Positions 1 through 5,438 of a stretch of 5,902 nucleotides of DNA are shown piece by piece (position 1 is the first letter of the stretch; each line of letters opens with the position of its first letter). Made by a program: the position numbers and the translations under genes. The stretch is from the NCBI GenBank assembly GCA_003476595.1, contig DMTU01000133.1, positions 1-5,902 on the forward strand, read 5' to 3'. Origin of the DNA: Acidimicrobiaceae bacterium. GTDB lineage: Bacteria > Actinomycetota > Acidimicrobiia > Acidimicrobiales > Salinilacustritrichaceae. The notes under the pieces are model-generated. The model made no database searches. It had not been told where the DNA came from and saw nothing but the letters and a program-made list of their open reading frames with translations.

Positions 1-74
1 CCCAGCACCGTCCGGTCCGTCCGCCCGCCGCTGGTCCTTCGACGGCCGTGGTCGGGCTTCCTCCCGGTGCCGGT

Positions 75-80
75 TACCGT
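75..80 (+). promoter_or_regulatory. Candidate -10 element (TACCGT) for a leaderless tadA transcript
   Basis: The hexamer TACCGT fits the TANNNT form of a -10 box and ends exactly 7 bases before the GTG at 88. That would place the transcription start on the start codon itself. The same hexamer class has the same geometry in front of nfo and the ABC transporter gene in this window. I see no convincing -35 hexamer upstream. If tadA instead starts at the GTG at 67, this site lies inside its coding region. Confidence 0.5.
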
Positions 81-87
81 CGCCGCC

Positions 88-552
88 GTGCCGGGCACCG
101 CGAACCACACCGACGACGAGCTGATGGGGCTGGCGCTGGCCGAGGCCCGCCTCGCAGCCGAGGCGGGCGAGGTCCCGGTCGGCGCGGTGGTGGTCGTCGA
201 CGGCGAGGTCGTGGCCCGGGCGCACAACCGCCGCCAGGCCGACCACGACCCCAGCGCCCACGCCGAGCTGCTCGCCCTGCGGGCCGCGTGCGCGGCCGCC
301 GGCTCCTGGCGGCTGCCCGGCGCGCAGGTCGTGGTGACCCTGGAGCCCTGCCCGATGTGCGCCGGCGCCCTCCTGGCCGCCCGCGTCGACCGGGTCGTCT
401 TCGGCGCGCCGGACCCCAAGGCCGGCGCGCTCGGCTCGCTCTACAACCTCGGCGCCGACCCCCGCCTGCCCCACGAGCTCGAGGTCCGCGCCGGCGTGCG
501 CGCCGACGAGTGCGGCGCGCTGCTCGCCGGCTTCTTCGCCGAGCGCCGCTGA
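88..552 (+). CDS. tadA: tRNA-specific adenosine deaminase TadA
   Basis: TadA is the cytoplasmic zinc enzyme that deaminates adenosine 34 to inosine in tRNA-Arg(ACG), letting one tRNA read CGU, CGC and CGA. The protein carries the full cytidine/deoxycytidylate-deaminase signature. Numbering from the GTG at 67, the HAE motif gives zinc ligand H65 and proton-shuttle E67, and PCPMC gives zinc ligands C95 and C98. The motifs EVPVGAVVV near the N-terminus, VFGAPDPKAGALGSLYNL and the DECGALLAGFF tail are typical of TadA rather than of guanine or cytosine deaminases. I place the start at the GTG at 88 (154 residues). It leaves about 12 residues before the first helix, much as in E. coli TadA, and follows a -10-like hexamer by 7 bases. 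The GTG at 67 (161 residues) is the alternative. There is no Shine-Dalgarno at either start. Function is near certain; the start is less so. Confidence 0.93.
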   Translation: MPGTANHTDDELMGLALAEARLAAEAGEVPVGAVVVVDGEVVARAHNRRQADHDPSAHAELLALRAACAAAGSWRLPGAQVVVTLEPCPMCAGALLAARVDRVVFGAPDPKAGALGSLYNLGADPRLPHELEVRAGVRADECGALLAGFFAERR

Positions 553-556
553 CCCC

Positions 557-587
557 TTGGGAGGGGCCGCGGCCCGTTCGCTACCCT
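557..587 (+). promoter_or_regulatory. Candidate promoter of the tRNA-Ser gene
   Basis: TTGGGA at 557-562 resembles a -35 box, and TACCCT at 582-587 is a good TANNNT -10 box. The spacer is 19 bases, slightly long. The -10 ends 12 bases before the first base of the tRNA, so a start about 7 bases downstream would give a short 5' leader for RNase P to remove. The whole element fits in the 47 bases between tadA and the tRNA, so the tRNA need not depend on tadA transcription. Confidence 0.5.
564..575. repeat. Perfect 12-base GC palindrome between tadA and the tRNA
   Basis: GGGCCGCGGCCC is self-complementary over all 12 bases. It lies 11 bases after the tadA stop and inside the spacer of the proposed tRNA promoter. 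It could be a short hairpin ending tadA transcription or a protein-binding site over the promoter. In DNA this GC-rich, such a palindrome can also arise by chance. Confidence 0.4.
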
Positions 588-599
588 CCAGAACTCCCA

Positions 600-689
600 G
601 GAGGGATGCCAGAGCGGACGAATGGGACGGTCTCGAAAACCGTTGAGGCCTTCGGGTCTCCGTGGGTTCAAATCCCACTCCCTCCGCCA
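600..689 (+). tRNA. tRNA-Ser, anticodon CGA, with encoded CCA
   Basis: This tRNA reads the serine codon UCG. All arms fold by eye. The 7-base-pair acceptor stem is 600-606 with 679-685, followed by discriminator G686 and CCA at 687-689. The anticodon stem is 627-631 with 639-643, around loop CTCGAAA, which puts the CGA anticodon at 634-636. The long class II variable arm is a 6-base-pair stem (645-650 with 655-660, one G-T pair) capped by TTCG. The T stem is 662-666 with 674-678, around TTCAAAT. The long variable arm and the G discriminator are serine identity features. The gene closely resembles E. coli tRNA-Ser(CGA). It is not a substrate of the neighbouring TadA. Confidence 0.98.
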
Positions 690-693
690 TCGT

Positions 694-709
694 GATGTCG
701 TGAGACATC
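694..709 (+). other. Small hairpin just after the tRNA
   Basis: GATGTC at 694-699 pairs with GACATC at 704-709 around the four-base loop GTGA, a GNRA-type tetraloop. It begins 4 bases after the encoded CCA and leads directly into a second, stronger hairpin. It may mark the 3' trailer for tRNA maturation or help termination. The role is inferred from position only. Confidence 0.45.
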
Positions 710-713
710 GGCA

Positions 714-743
714 CGGCCCGGACCCACGAACGGGTTCGGGCCG
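714..743 (+). terminator. Strong GC hairpin, likely terminator of the tRNA gene
   Basis: A 12-base-pair stem is formed by 714-725 and 732-743 (eleven Watson-Crick pairs and one G-T pair) around the 6-base loop ACGAAC. It starts 25 bases after the tRNA end and lies 40 bases before the next gene. No run of T follows, so it is not a classical intrinsic terminator. U-less hairpins of this kind are commonly proposed as terminators in GC-rich actinomycetes. Confidence 0.6.
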
Positions 744-782
744 CCGCCGTCTCCGGGGTCGGACGTCCGCGATGCTGACCCG

Positions 783-1292
783 ATGGTCAACTTCTTCTTC
801 GACGGGTGGGAGCCGGTGCTGCGCGTGGTGGTCGTCGGCAGCCTGGGGTACCTCGCCCTGGTCGCCCTGCTGCGGACGTCCGGGGCGCGCACGCTGGCCC
901 AGATGAGCTCGTTCGACTTCATCATCACGGTCGCGATCGGCGCGTCGTTCGGGCGCGTGCTCACCGCCCGCACCGTCCCGCTGGCCGAGGCGGCTGCGGC
1001 CTTCGCGATGCTCATCGCCCTGCAGGTCGTGGTCAGCAACCTGCAGATGCGATCCACGTGGTTCCGGTCGGTGATGACCGGTGACCCGACGCTGCTCTAC
1101 CACCGCGGGGAGATCCAGACCGCGGCGCTGCGGCGCGTCCGCCTCACCGAGAGCGCCCTGCACGCCGCAGCGCGCCAGCACGGTGCCGGATCCCTCGACG
1201 ACGTCGCGGCGATCGTGATGGAACCGACCGGCAGCCTCTCCGTCATCCGTCCATCTCGAATGGGGAACGGCGGCGCGCTGCCCCAGGACTGA
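783..1292 (+). CDS. YetF/DUF421-type membrane protein
   Basis: The 169-residue protein matches the DUF421 (YetF/YcaP) family layout: an N-terminal membrane part and a small C-terminal soluble part. Hydrophobic segments lie at about residues 12-32, 45-60 and 68-87. The short motif RTSGARTLAQMSSFDFI between the first two is the family hallmark. The soluble part shows GDPTLLYHRGEI near residues 100-111, then a helix of the LTESALHAAARQHG type, then VAAIVMEPTGSLSVI near 141-155, which is also characteristic. The molecular function of the family is poorly defined; Bacillus members are linked to membrane and spore biology. The ATG at 783 has no Shine-Dalgarno. A weak -10-like GATGCT (771-776) ends 6 bases before it, so leaderless expression is possible. 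I am confident of the family, not of a function. Confidence 0.88.
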   Translation: MVNFFFDGWEPVLRVVVVGSLGYLALVALLRTSGARTLAQMSSFDFIITVAIGASFGRVLTARTVPLAEAAAAFAMLIALQVVVSNLQMRSTWFRSVMTGDPTLLYHRGEIQTAALRRVRLTESALHAAARQHGAGSLDDVAAIVMEPTGSLSVIRPSRMGNGGALPQD

Positions 1293-1320
1293 AGTCCCTG
1301 ACGCGGGACCGCTGCTCCTG

Positions 1321-1428
1321 GTGTCCATCCTCATCAGCTGGTTCATCGCGCTCACCGTCGGCTGGACCTGGGCATCGGTCTGCCGTGACGTCGACGCCGA
1401 GGAGGGGGACCCCGAACGGACGGGGTGA
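1321..1428 (+). CDS. Possible 35-residue single-span membrane protein
   Basis: A GTG at 1321 opens a 36-codon frame ending at TGA 1426-1428. The predicted peptide begins MSILISWFIALTVGWTWASV, one hydrophobic segment rich in tryptophan, and ends in a highly charged acidic tail (about CRDVDAEEGDPERTG). About 32 of 35 codons end in G or C, as in the real genes around it, which favours coding. It starts 28 bases after the DUF421 stop on the same strand, so it could be co-transcribed. Against it, I see no Shine-Dalgarno at a good distance and no homologue I recognise. The hydrophobic reading also continues a few codons upstream of the GTG (PLLL), so the true start could be elsewhere. No function can be given. 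Confidence 0.4.
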   Translation: MSILISWFIALTVGWTWASVCRDVDAEEGDPERTG

Positions 1429-1458
1429 GCCAGCGGAGGAGGAACCGGTCGAGGCCAA

Positions 1459-1464
1459 TACCCT
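1459..1464 (+). promoter_or_regulatory. Candidate -10 element (TACCCT) for the ABC transporter gene
   Basis: TACCCT ends 6 bases before the GTG at 1471, the geometry expected of a leaderless transcript. It is the same hexamer found before the tRNA-Ser gene. No good -35 is visible: the region 17 bases upstream is the purine stretch GGAGGAGGAA (1435-1444). That stretch looks like a Shine-Dalgarno but has no start codon at a useful distance. Confidence 0.5.
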
Positions 1465-1470
1465 CGTCCC

Positions 1471-3339
1471 GTGCGACAAGGCCCCCACTCGATGATGCCG
1501 AGCGACGCGTCCGCGGTGGACGGCGCGTCGATCGACCGCTCCATCGTGCGCCGGGTCATGGAGTTCGCTCGCCCGTATCGGGCCCAGATCATCGGCTTCC
1601 TGGCCGCGATCATCACGGCGGCCATCCTCGGCCTCGCCCCGCCGCTGCTGTTCAAGTGGATCCTCGACGACGCCATCGCCGACGGGGACAAGGGGCGTCT
1701 GTCGCTCCTGGCCGGCCTGGCGGTCGCCGCCGCGGTGGCCGACTCCGGCCTGTCCCTGGTGGAGCGGTGGCTCTCGTCCCGCATCGGTGAGGGGCTCATC
1801 TTCGACCTGCGGGTGCGCGTCTTCGACCACGTCCAGCGCCTGCCGGTCGCCTTCTTCACGCGGGCCCAGACCGGGGCGCTGGTGTCACGGCTCAACAACG
1901 ACGTGATCGGCGCCCAGCGCGCCCTCACCGGCACGCTCGGCTCGGTGGTGTCCAACGTGGTCGTGCTCGTCACGACGGTCGCGGCGATGGTCGCCCTCGA
2001 GTGGCGCCTCACCCTGTTCACCATCGCCCTGCTCCCGGCGTTCCTCATCCCGGCCCGACGGGTCGGCACGCGGCTGCAGGCCATCAGCCGGGAGCAGATG
2101 GAGCGCAACGCCCGGATGAACTCGACCATGACGGAGCGCTTCGGCGTGGCCGGGGCGATGCTGGTCAAGCTCTTCGGCCGCCACGACGACGAGTCCGACC
2201 GCTTCGCCGACGACGCCGCCGGGGTGCGCGACGCCGGCGTGCGCAGCGCCGTGCTCAGCCGGGTCTTCTTCTCCGCCATCGCCCTCGTCGGGGCCCTCGG
2301 GATCGCCGCCGTGTACTGGTGGGGCGGCATCCTCGTCATCGACGGCGCCATCACCCTCGGCACGCTCGTCGCCCTCGCCGCCCTGGTGCAGCGGATCTAC
2401 CAGCCGCTCACCGCGCTCACGAACGCCCGCATCGACATCATGACGGCCTTCGTCTCCTTCGACCGGGTGTTCGAGGTGCTCGACATCCGCAACCCGATCG
2501 AGGACCGCCCCGACGCCGAGGACCTCACCGACGTGCGGGGCCGCGTCGACTTCGACGACGTCTGGTTCACCTACCCCACGGCCCAGGACGTCTCCGTGCC
2601 GTCCCTCGACGGCGCCGTCCCCGACCTCGACGGCTCGTCCGGACCCGTGCTGCGCGGCATCGACGCGCACGTCGAGCCCGGCCAGCTGGTCGCCATCGTG
2701 GGTCCGTCCGGCGCCGGCAAGACCACCCTCACCTCGCTGCTCCCCCGCCTGTACGACGTGGACTCGGGCGCGGTCCGCATCGACGGCCACGACGTCCGGG
2801 AAGTGACCCAGGAGAGCCTCCGGCGGGCCATCGGCGTCGTCAGCCAGGACCCCCACCTCTTCCACGACACCATCGCCGGCAACCTGCGCTACGCCCGCCC
2901 CGACGCGACGCTCGAGGAGCTCCGAGCGGTGTGCCGGGCCGCCCGCATCGACCACGTCATCGCCGCCCTCCCCGAGGGCTACGACACCGTCGTCGGCGAC
3001 CGCGGCTACCGCATGTCCGGAGGCGAGAAGCAGCGGCTGTCGATCGCGCGCATGCTGCTCAAGGATCCCGCCATCGTCATCCTCGACGAAGCCACCAGCC
3101 ACCTCGACTCCGAGAACGAAGCCGCCGTGCAGGCCGCCCTCGCCGAGGCGCTCGTCGGCCGGACCTCGCTGGTCATCGCCCACCGCCTGTCCACCATCAC
3201 GACCGCCGACCAGATCCTGGTCGTCGACGGCGGACGGGTCGTGGAGGCCGGCCGCCACGACGAGCTCGTGGAGTCCGGCGGCCTCTACGCCGACCTCTAC
3301 CGCACGCTCGTGCGGGGCGAGCCCGCCCCCTCCGCCTGA
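1471..3339 (+). CDS. ABC transporter half-molecule (fused permease and ATPase, exporter type)
   Basis: This is a full-length type IV (MsbA/MdlB-like) half-transporter, expected to work as a dimer in the inner membrane and use ATP to export a lipid, drug or peptide. The substrate cannot be told from sequence. Membrane helices lie at about residues 40-61, 77-97, 157-177, 180-195, 265-283 and 287-307. The ATPase domain shows A-loop Y368, Walker A GPSGAGKTT (K417), Q-loop Q459, signature MSGGE (515-519, in place of LSGGQ), Walker B VILDEA (D539, catalytic E540) and switch H571. All catalytic residues are present. Oddly, about 20 extra residues (371-392) sit between the A-loop and the next strand and contain a 7-residue tandem repeat. 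The GTG at 1471 is chosen because a -10-like hexamer lies 6 bases upstream. ATGs at 1492 and 1495 are alternatives, with a weak AAGG before them. It appears to be transcribed alone. Confidence 0.95.
   Translation: MRQGPHSMMPSDASAVDGASIDRSIVRRVMEFARPYRAQIIGFLAAIITAAILGLAPPLLFKWILDDAIADGDKGRLSLLAGLAVAAAVADSGLSLVERWLSSRIGEGLIFDLRVRVFDHVQRLPVAFFTRAQTGALVSRLNNDVIGAQRALTGTLGSVVSNVVVLVTTVAAMVALEWRLTLFTIALLPAFLIPARRVGTRLQAISREQMERNARMNSTMTERFGVAGAMLVKLFGRHDDESDRFADDAAGVRDAGVRSAVLSRVFFSAIALVGALGIAAVYWWGGILVIDGAITLGTLVALAALVQRIYQPLTALTNARIDIMTAFVSFDRVFEVLDIRNPIEDRPDAEDLTDVRGRVDFDDVWFTYPTAQDVSVPSLDGAVPDLDGSSGPVLRGIDAHVEPGQLVAIVGPSGAGKTTLTSLLPRLYDVDSGAVRIDGHDVREVTQESLRRAIGVVSQDPHLFHDTIAGNLRYARPDATLEELRAVCRAARIDHVIAALPEGYDTVVGDRGYRMSGGEKQRLSIARMLLKDPAIVILDEATSHLDSENEAAVQAALAEALVGRTSLVIAHRLSTITTADQILVVDGGRVVEAGRHDELVESGGLYADLYRTLVRGEPAPSA
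2596..2637 (+). repeat. 21-base in-frame tandem repeat inside the ABC gene
   Basis: Two successive 21-base units (2596-2616 and 2617-2637) share 15 of 21 bases and encode VPSLDGA and VPDLDGS. They lie in the loop inserted after the A-loop of the nucleotide-binding domain. They look like an old in-frame duplication that lengthened a surface loop. Confidence 0.6.
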
Positions 3340-3347
3340 GCCCGGGC

Positions 3348-3459
3348 GCGACGTGAGGACGGATCGAGCCCGTCCTGGCGCTGGCGGACCACACGTCGTG
3401 CTCGAACGGCAACGCGTGGACGGATCAGTACCGCGAGGTCCGGATCGGTCCACACGTCG
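3348..3459. repeat. Diverged direct duplication with a 61-base period
   Basis: Bases 3348-3398 and 3409-3459 align without gaps at a 61-base offset, with 33 of 51 positions identical by my count. Two blocks are strongly conserved. GGACGGATC is at 3357-3365 and 3418-3426. CCACACGTCG is at 3389-3398 and 3450-3459. The middle has diverged. The duplication lies in the non-coding gap between the convergent ABC and nfo genes. I see no third copy and no gene in this gap. Confidence 0.5.
3356..3376 (+). terminator. Hairpin after the ABC transporter gene, likely terminator
   Basis: AGGACGG (3356-3362) pairs with CCGTCCT (3370-3376) over 7 base pairs, around a 7-base loop. It begins 17 bases after the stop codon. 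It lacks a T run, like the other hairpins in this window. Confidence 0.45.
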
Positions 3460-3478
3460 GCCGCCGTCCCCAGGCGGC
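3460..3478. terminator. Second hairpin in the convergent gap
   Basis: GCCGCC (3460-3465) pairs with GGCGGC (3473-3478) around a 7-base loop. It immediately follows the second copy of the direct duplication. Being symmetric, it could act on transcripts from either side. It is short and has no T run. Confidence 0.3.
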
Positions 3479-3513
3479 GTGGCGTCGACGCATCGTCGAT
3501 CCCTCCTGTCGCG

Positions 3514-3534
3514 GCCGGCACCCGGTGCGCCGGC
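3514..3534. terminator. GC hairpin in the convergent gap, possible bidirectional terminator
   Basis: GCCGGC occurs at 3514-3519 and 3529-3534. Because it is self-complementary, the two copies form a 6-base-pair stem around a 9-base loop. Alternatively, GCACC and GGTGC inside can pair. It sits 44 bases past the nfo stop in the direction of nfo transcription, where a terminator is expected. Confidence 0.4.
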
Positions 3535-3554
3535 ATCGGACGGGGAACGACGAC

Positions 3555-3566
3555 GGATCGCGATCC
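3555..3566. repeat. Perfect 12-base palindrome downstream of nfo
   Basis: GGATCGCGATCC is self-complementary and lies 11 bases beyond the nfo stop codon. GATCGC (3556-3561) can also pair with GCGATC at 3574-3579, which overlaps the stop. It may contribute to a 3' end structure on the nfo transcript. Chance is a real alternative. Confidence 0.35.
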
Positions 3567-3577
3567 TTGCGGTGCGA

Positions 3578-4339
3578 TCAGAGGTTGTCGCGCAACCAGG
3601 CCAGGTCGTCCTTGCGACCCACGTCGGCGGTCTCGCAGATCACAGGCGCGCCGGCGGTGCGCACGACGTGGAGGATCGCCTCCGGGTCGATCTGGCCCTT
3701 GGTCAGGTTCTCGTGGCGGTCCCGGCCGGACCCGCACTCGTCCTTGGAGTCGTTGCAGTGCACCAGGTCCACCCGGCCGGTGATGCCGATGATGCGCTCG
3801 ACCGAGTCCACCAGCTCCTCGCCCGCCGCCCACGCGTGGCAGGTGTCCAGGCAGAAGCCGATCCCGGTGTCGGCGATGTGGTCCCACAGCCGGGCGATGG
3901 TGTCGAAGTGGCGGGCCATAGCGTGGTCGCCGCCGGCGGTGTTCTCCAGGTAGACGGGCATGTCGGTCTCGAGGCTGTCGAGCGCCTTGCGCCAGCGCAC
4001 GAAGCCGTCGGCCTCGTCGTCGTCCTCGGTGATGTGGCCGCCGTGCACGATGACGGCCTTCGCGCCGATGTCGGTGGCGGCGTCGCAGGTCTGCTGGAGG
4101 ATCTTGCGGCTCGGGATGCGGACCTTGTTGTTCGGCGACGCCACGTTGATCAGGTACGGGGCGTGCACGTAGATCGGGATGTCGGCGGCCTTCAGCGCGT
4201 CGGCGTCGTCGCGGGGCTTGGGCTTCTTCCACGACTGCGGGTCCCCGAGGAAGATCTGCACGCACTCGGCACCCTCGGCGGCGGCCGCACCGAGCGGGTC
4301 ATCGGGGGCGACGTGGCTTCCGAGCAGCAGGTCCGACAT
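3578..4339 (-). CDS. nfo: Endonuclease IV (deoxyribonuclease IV, AP endonuclease)
   Basis: Endonuclease IV is a TIM-barrel enzyme with three zinc ions that cuts the backbone 5' of abasic sites and trims damaged 3' ends in base-excision repair. All nine metal ligands known from E. coli Nfo have counterparts: H59 ([12 protein letters not shown]), H99 (VHGGH), E132 (LENTAGG), D165 and H168 ([11 protein letters not shown]), H194 (HCNDSK), D207 and H209 (DRHENL) and E236 (ICET). At 253 residues it is shorter than the 285-residue E. coli protein but looks complete. The frame stays open upstream to 4387. I choose the ATG at 4337-4339 because [10 protein letters not shown] matches the family N-terminus and TACCGT lies 7 bases before it. 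The gene is convergent with the ABC transporter and divergent from azlC. It appears monocistronic. Confidence 0.95.
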   Translation of the reverse strand: MSDLLLGSHVAPDDPLGAAAAEGAECVQIFLGDPQSWKKPKPRDDADALKAADIPIYVHAPYLINVASPNNKVRIPSRKILQQTCDAATDIGAKAVIVHGGHITEDDDEADGFVRWRKALDSLETDMPVYLENTAGGDHAMARHFDTIARLWDHIADTGIGFCLDTCHAWAAGEELVDSVERIIGITGRVDLVHCNDSKDECGSGRDRHENLTKGQIDPEAILHVVRTAGAPVICETADVGRKDDLAWLRDNL

Positions 4340-4346
4340 GGCCCCG

Positions 4347-4352
4347 ACGGTA
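4347..4352 (-). promoter_or_regulatory. Candidate -10 element (TACCGT) for a leaderless nfo transcript
   Basis: Read on the - strand, TACCGT ends exactly 7 bases before the nfo ATG. The arrangement is the same as at tadA. No clear -35 is visible upstream. The site lies in the 59-base divergent region shared with azlC. Confidence 0.5.
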
Positions 4353-4398
4353 GTGGGGGTTGGGCCGGGCGCCGACCCGACGGGCACGATGCACCGTC

Positions 4399-5085
4399 GT
4401 GGACGATCGAACCCGGCGCCGCCGGATCCACCGCCAGGCGCTCTCCATCTCGCTGGCCCTGGCTCCCTTCGGGATCGTGTTCGGCGTGGCCTGCGTCGAG
4501 GCCGGGCTCGGCATCGCCGAGGCGGTCGGGTTCTCGGCGATCGTGTTCACCGGCTCGGCCCAGTTCGCCGCCGTCGGCGTGCTCGGCGACGGCGGGGGCG
4601 CCATCGCCGCGATCAGCGCCGGGCTCCTGCTCAACATCCGGTCCCTGGCGTTCGGGGTGCTCCTCGCGCCCTCGCTCACCGGCCGGGTCGGGACCCGGGC
4701 CCTGCTCGCCCAGCTGGTGATCGACGAGTCGACCGCCGTGGCCACCGTCCAGGACGAGCCCCGCTGGCAGCGCTACGGCTTCCTCGCCGGCGGGATCGCC
4801 GTGTTCGCCGTCTGGAACCTGACGACCGTCGCCGGCGTGCTGCTCGCCTCCGTGGACGACGGGTTCATCACCGACCTCGGCTTCGACGCCGCCGCCCCTG
4901 CCGCCTTCCTCGCCCTCCTGTGGCCACGCCTGGTCGGGGACGGCGGGCGCGAGGGCCGGCGCATCGCGATCGCCGGCGGCCTCGTCGCAGCCGCCGCGGT
5001 GCCCCTGACGCCGCCGGGCATCCCGATCCTGCTGGCCGGCCTCGGGGTCCTGGCCGCCCGCACCACGCGCGGGGTGCCGTCGTGA
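4399..5085 (+). CDS. azlC: AzlC family protein, branched-chain amino acid exporter large subunit
   Basis: AzlC is the larger, membrane-embedded subunit of a two-part exporter of branched-chain amino acids and analogues, called BrnF or YgaZ in other species; it needs the small subunit AzlD. The 228-residue protein is hydrophobic throughout. Counting from the GTG at 4399, it shows a basic N-terminus ([11 protein letters not shown]), [10 protein letters not shown] near 20-30, the family motif [10 protein letters not shown] at 50-59, [17 protein letters not shown] at 76-92 and an IDES motif at 108-111. A later segment ([17 protein letters not shown]) also fits the family. I prefer the GTG at 4399 because the basic stretch then sits at the N-terminus. 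A TTG at 4360 is the alternative and would overlap the nfo promoter region. There is no Shine-Dalgarno, and only a weak -10-like CACGAT at 4385-4390. The substrate is inferred from the family. Confidence 0.9.
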   Translation: MDDRTRRRRIHRQALSISLALAPFGIVFGVACVEAGLGIAEAVGFSAIVFTGSAQFAAVGVLGDGGGAIAAISAGLLLNIRSLAFGVLLAPSLTGRVGTRALLAQLVIDESTAVATVQDEPRWQRYGFLAGGIAVFAVWNLTTVAGVLLASVDDGFITDLGFDAAAPAAFLALLWPRLVGDGGREGRRIAIAGGLVAAAAVPLTPPGIPILLAGLGVLAARTTRGVPS

Positions 5086-5393
5086 GCACCTCCGTCGTCG
5101 TCATCATCGGCCTCGGGCTCGGCACGTACGCGCTGAAGGCGGCCGGGCCGCTGCTCCTCGGCGGCCGCCGCCAGCCGGCGGCGGTCGAGCGGATCGCGCA
5201 GCTGCTCCCGGCCGCGCTGCTGGCGTCGCTCGTGGTGGTGAGCACGGTGGCGGGCGACCGGGCGCTCGTGGTCGATGCCCGCCTCGCCGGCGTCGTCGCC
5301 GGCGGGGTGGCGCTGCGCCTGCGGGCGCCGTTCATCGTGGTCGTCGCCGTGGCGGTGGCGGTCACCGGGGTCGTGCGCGCCCTGCTCGGTTGA
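5082..5393 (+). CDS. azlD: AzlD family protein, branched-chain amino acid exporter small subunit
   Basis: This 103-residue hydrophobic protein is the usual partner of AzlC (BrnE/YgaH type). It has about four membrane segments, near residues 4-22, 40-57, 65-80 and 84-101. It shows the family features GTYALKAAGPLLLG near the N-terminus and ERIAQLLPAALLASLVV in the middle. Its GTG overlaps the azlC stop by 4 bases (GTGA), so its translation is probably coupled to azlC and the subunits made in balance. A GGGGTG just upstream (5071-5076) could serve as ribosome binding site. Family and pairing are clear; the actual substrate is inferred. Confidence 0.9.
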   Translation: MSTSVVVIIGLGLGTYALKAAGPLLLGGRRQPAAVERIAQLLPAALLASLVVVSTVAGDRALVVDARLAGVVAGGVALRLRAPFIVVVAVAVAVTGVVRALLG

Positions 5394-5438
5394 AACCGAC
5401 GTGCGCCGATCACCCCGCATCGCCTTGGCTGCCCGGCC

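Noticed and set aside
515..519. MSGGE instead of LSGGQ in the ABC signature as a sign of a defective ATPase
   Set aside because: These are residue numbers in the ABC protein (bases 3013-3027). Variation at the first and last positions of this motif is common in working exporters, and the Walker, Q-loop and H-loop residues are all intact.
48..695. A 215-codon + strand frame overlapping tadA and running through the tRNA
   Set aside because: It is an Arg/Pro/Gly-rich shifted frame of tadA, and it would translate a structured tRNA gene.
441..2363. A 640-codon open frame on the - strand
   Set aside because: It runs antisense across tadA, the tRNA, the DUF421 gene and much of the ABC gene. Its translation is low-complexity Arg/Ser/Thr-rich with no family motif, as expected of shadow frames in GC-rich DNA.
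2001..3356. A 451-codon + strand frame inside the ABC gene
   Set aside because: Its translation is almost all Arg, Pro, His and Gly, the usual shifted-frame product of GC-rich coding DNA.
1885..3453. A 522-codon open frame on the - strand opposite the ABC gene
   Set aside because: It is rich in Gly, Val, Asp and His without recognisable domains and lies wholly over a gene with all ABC motifs intact. It is a codon-bias shadow.
3340..3577. Possible gene in the ABC-nfo gap
   Set aside because: No frame confined to the gap shows a plausible start, codon bias and protein-like composition. Repeats and hairpins explain the stretch better.
3353..4720. A 455-codon + strand frame opposite nfo
   Set aside because: The opposite strand encodes endonuclease IV with all nine metal ligands. 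The + frame shows no family features.
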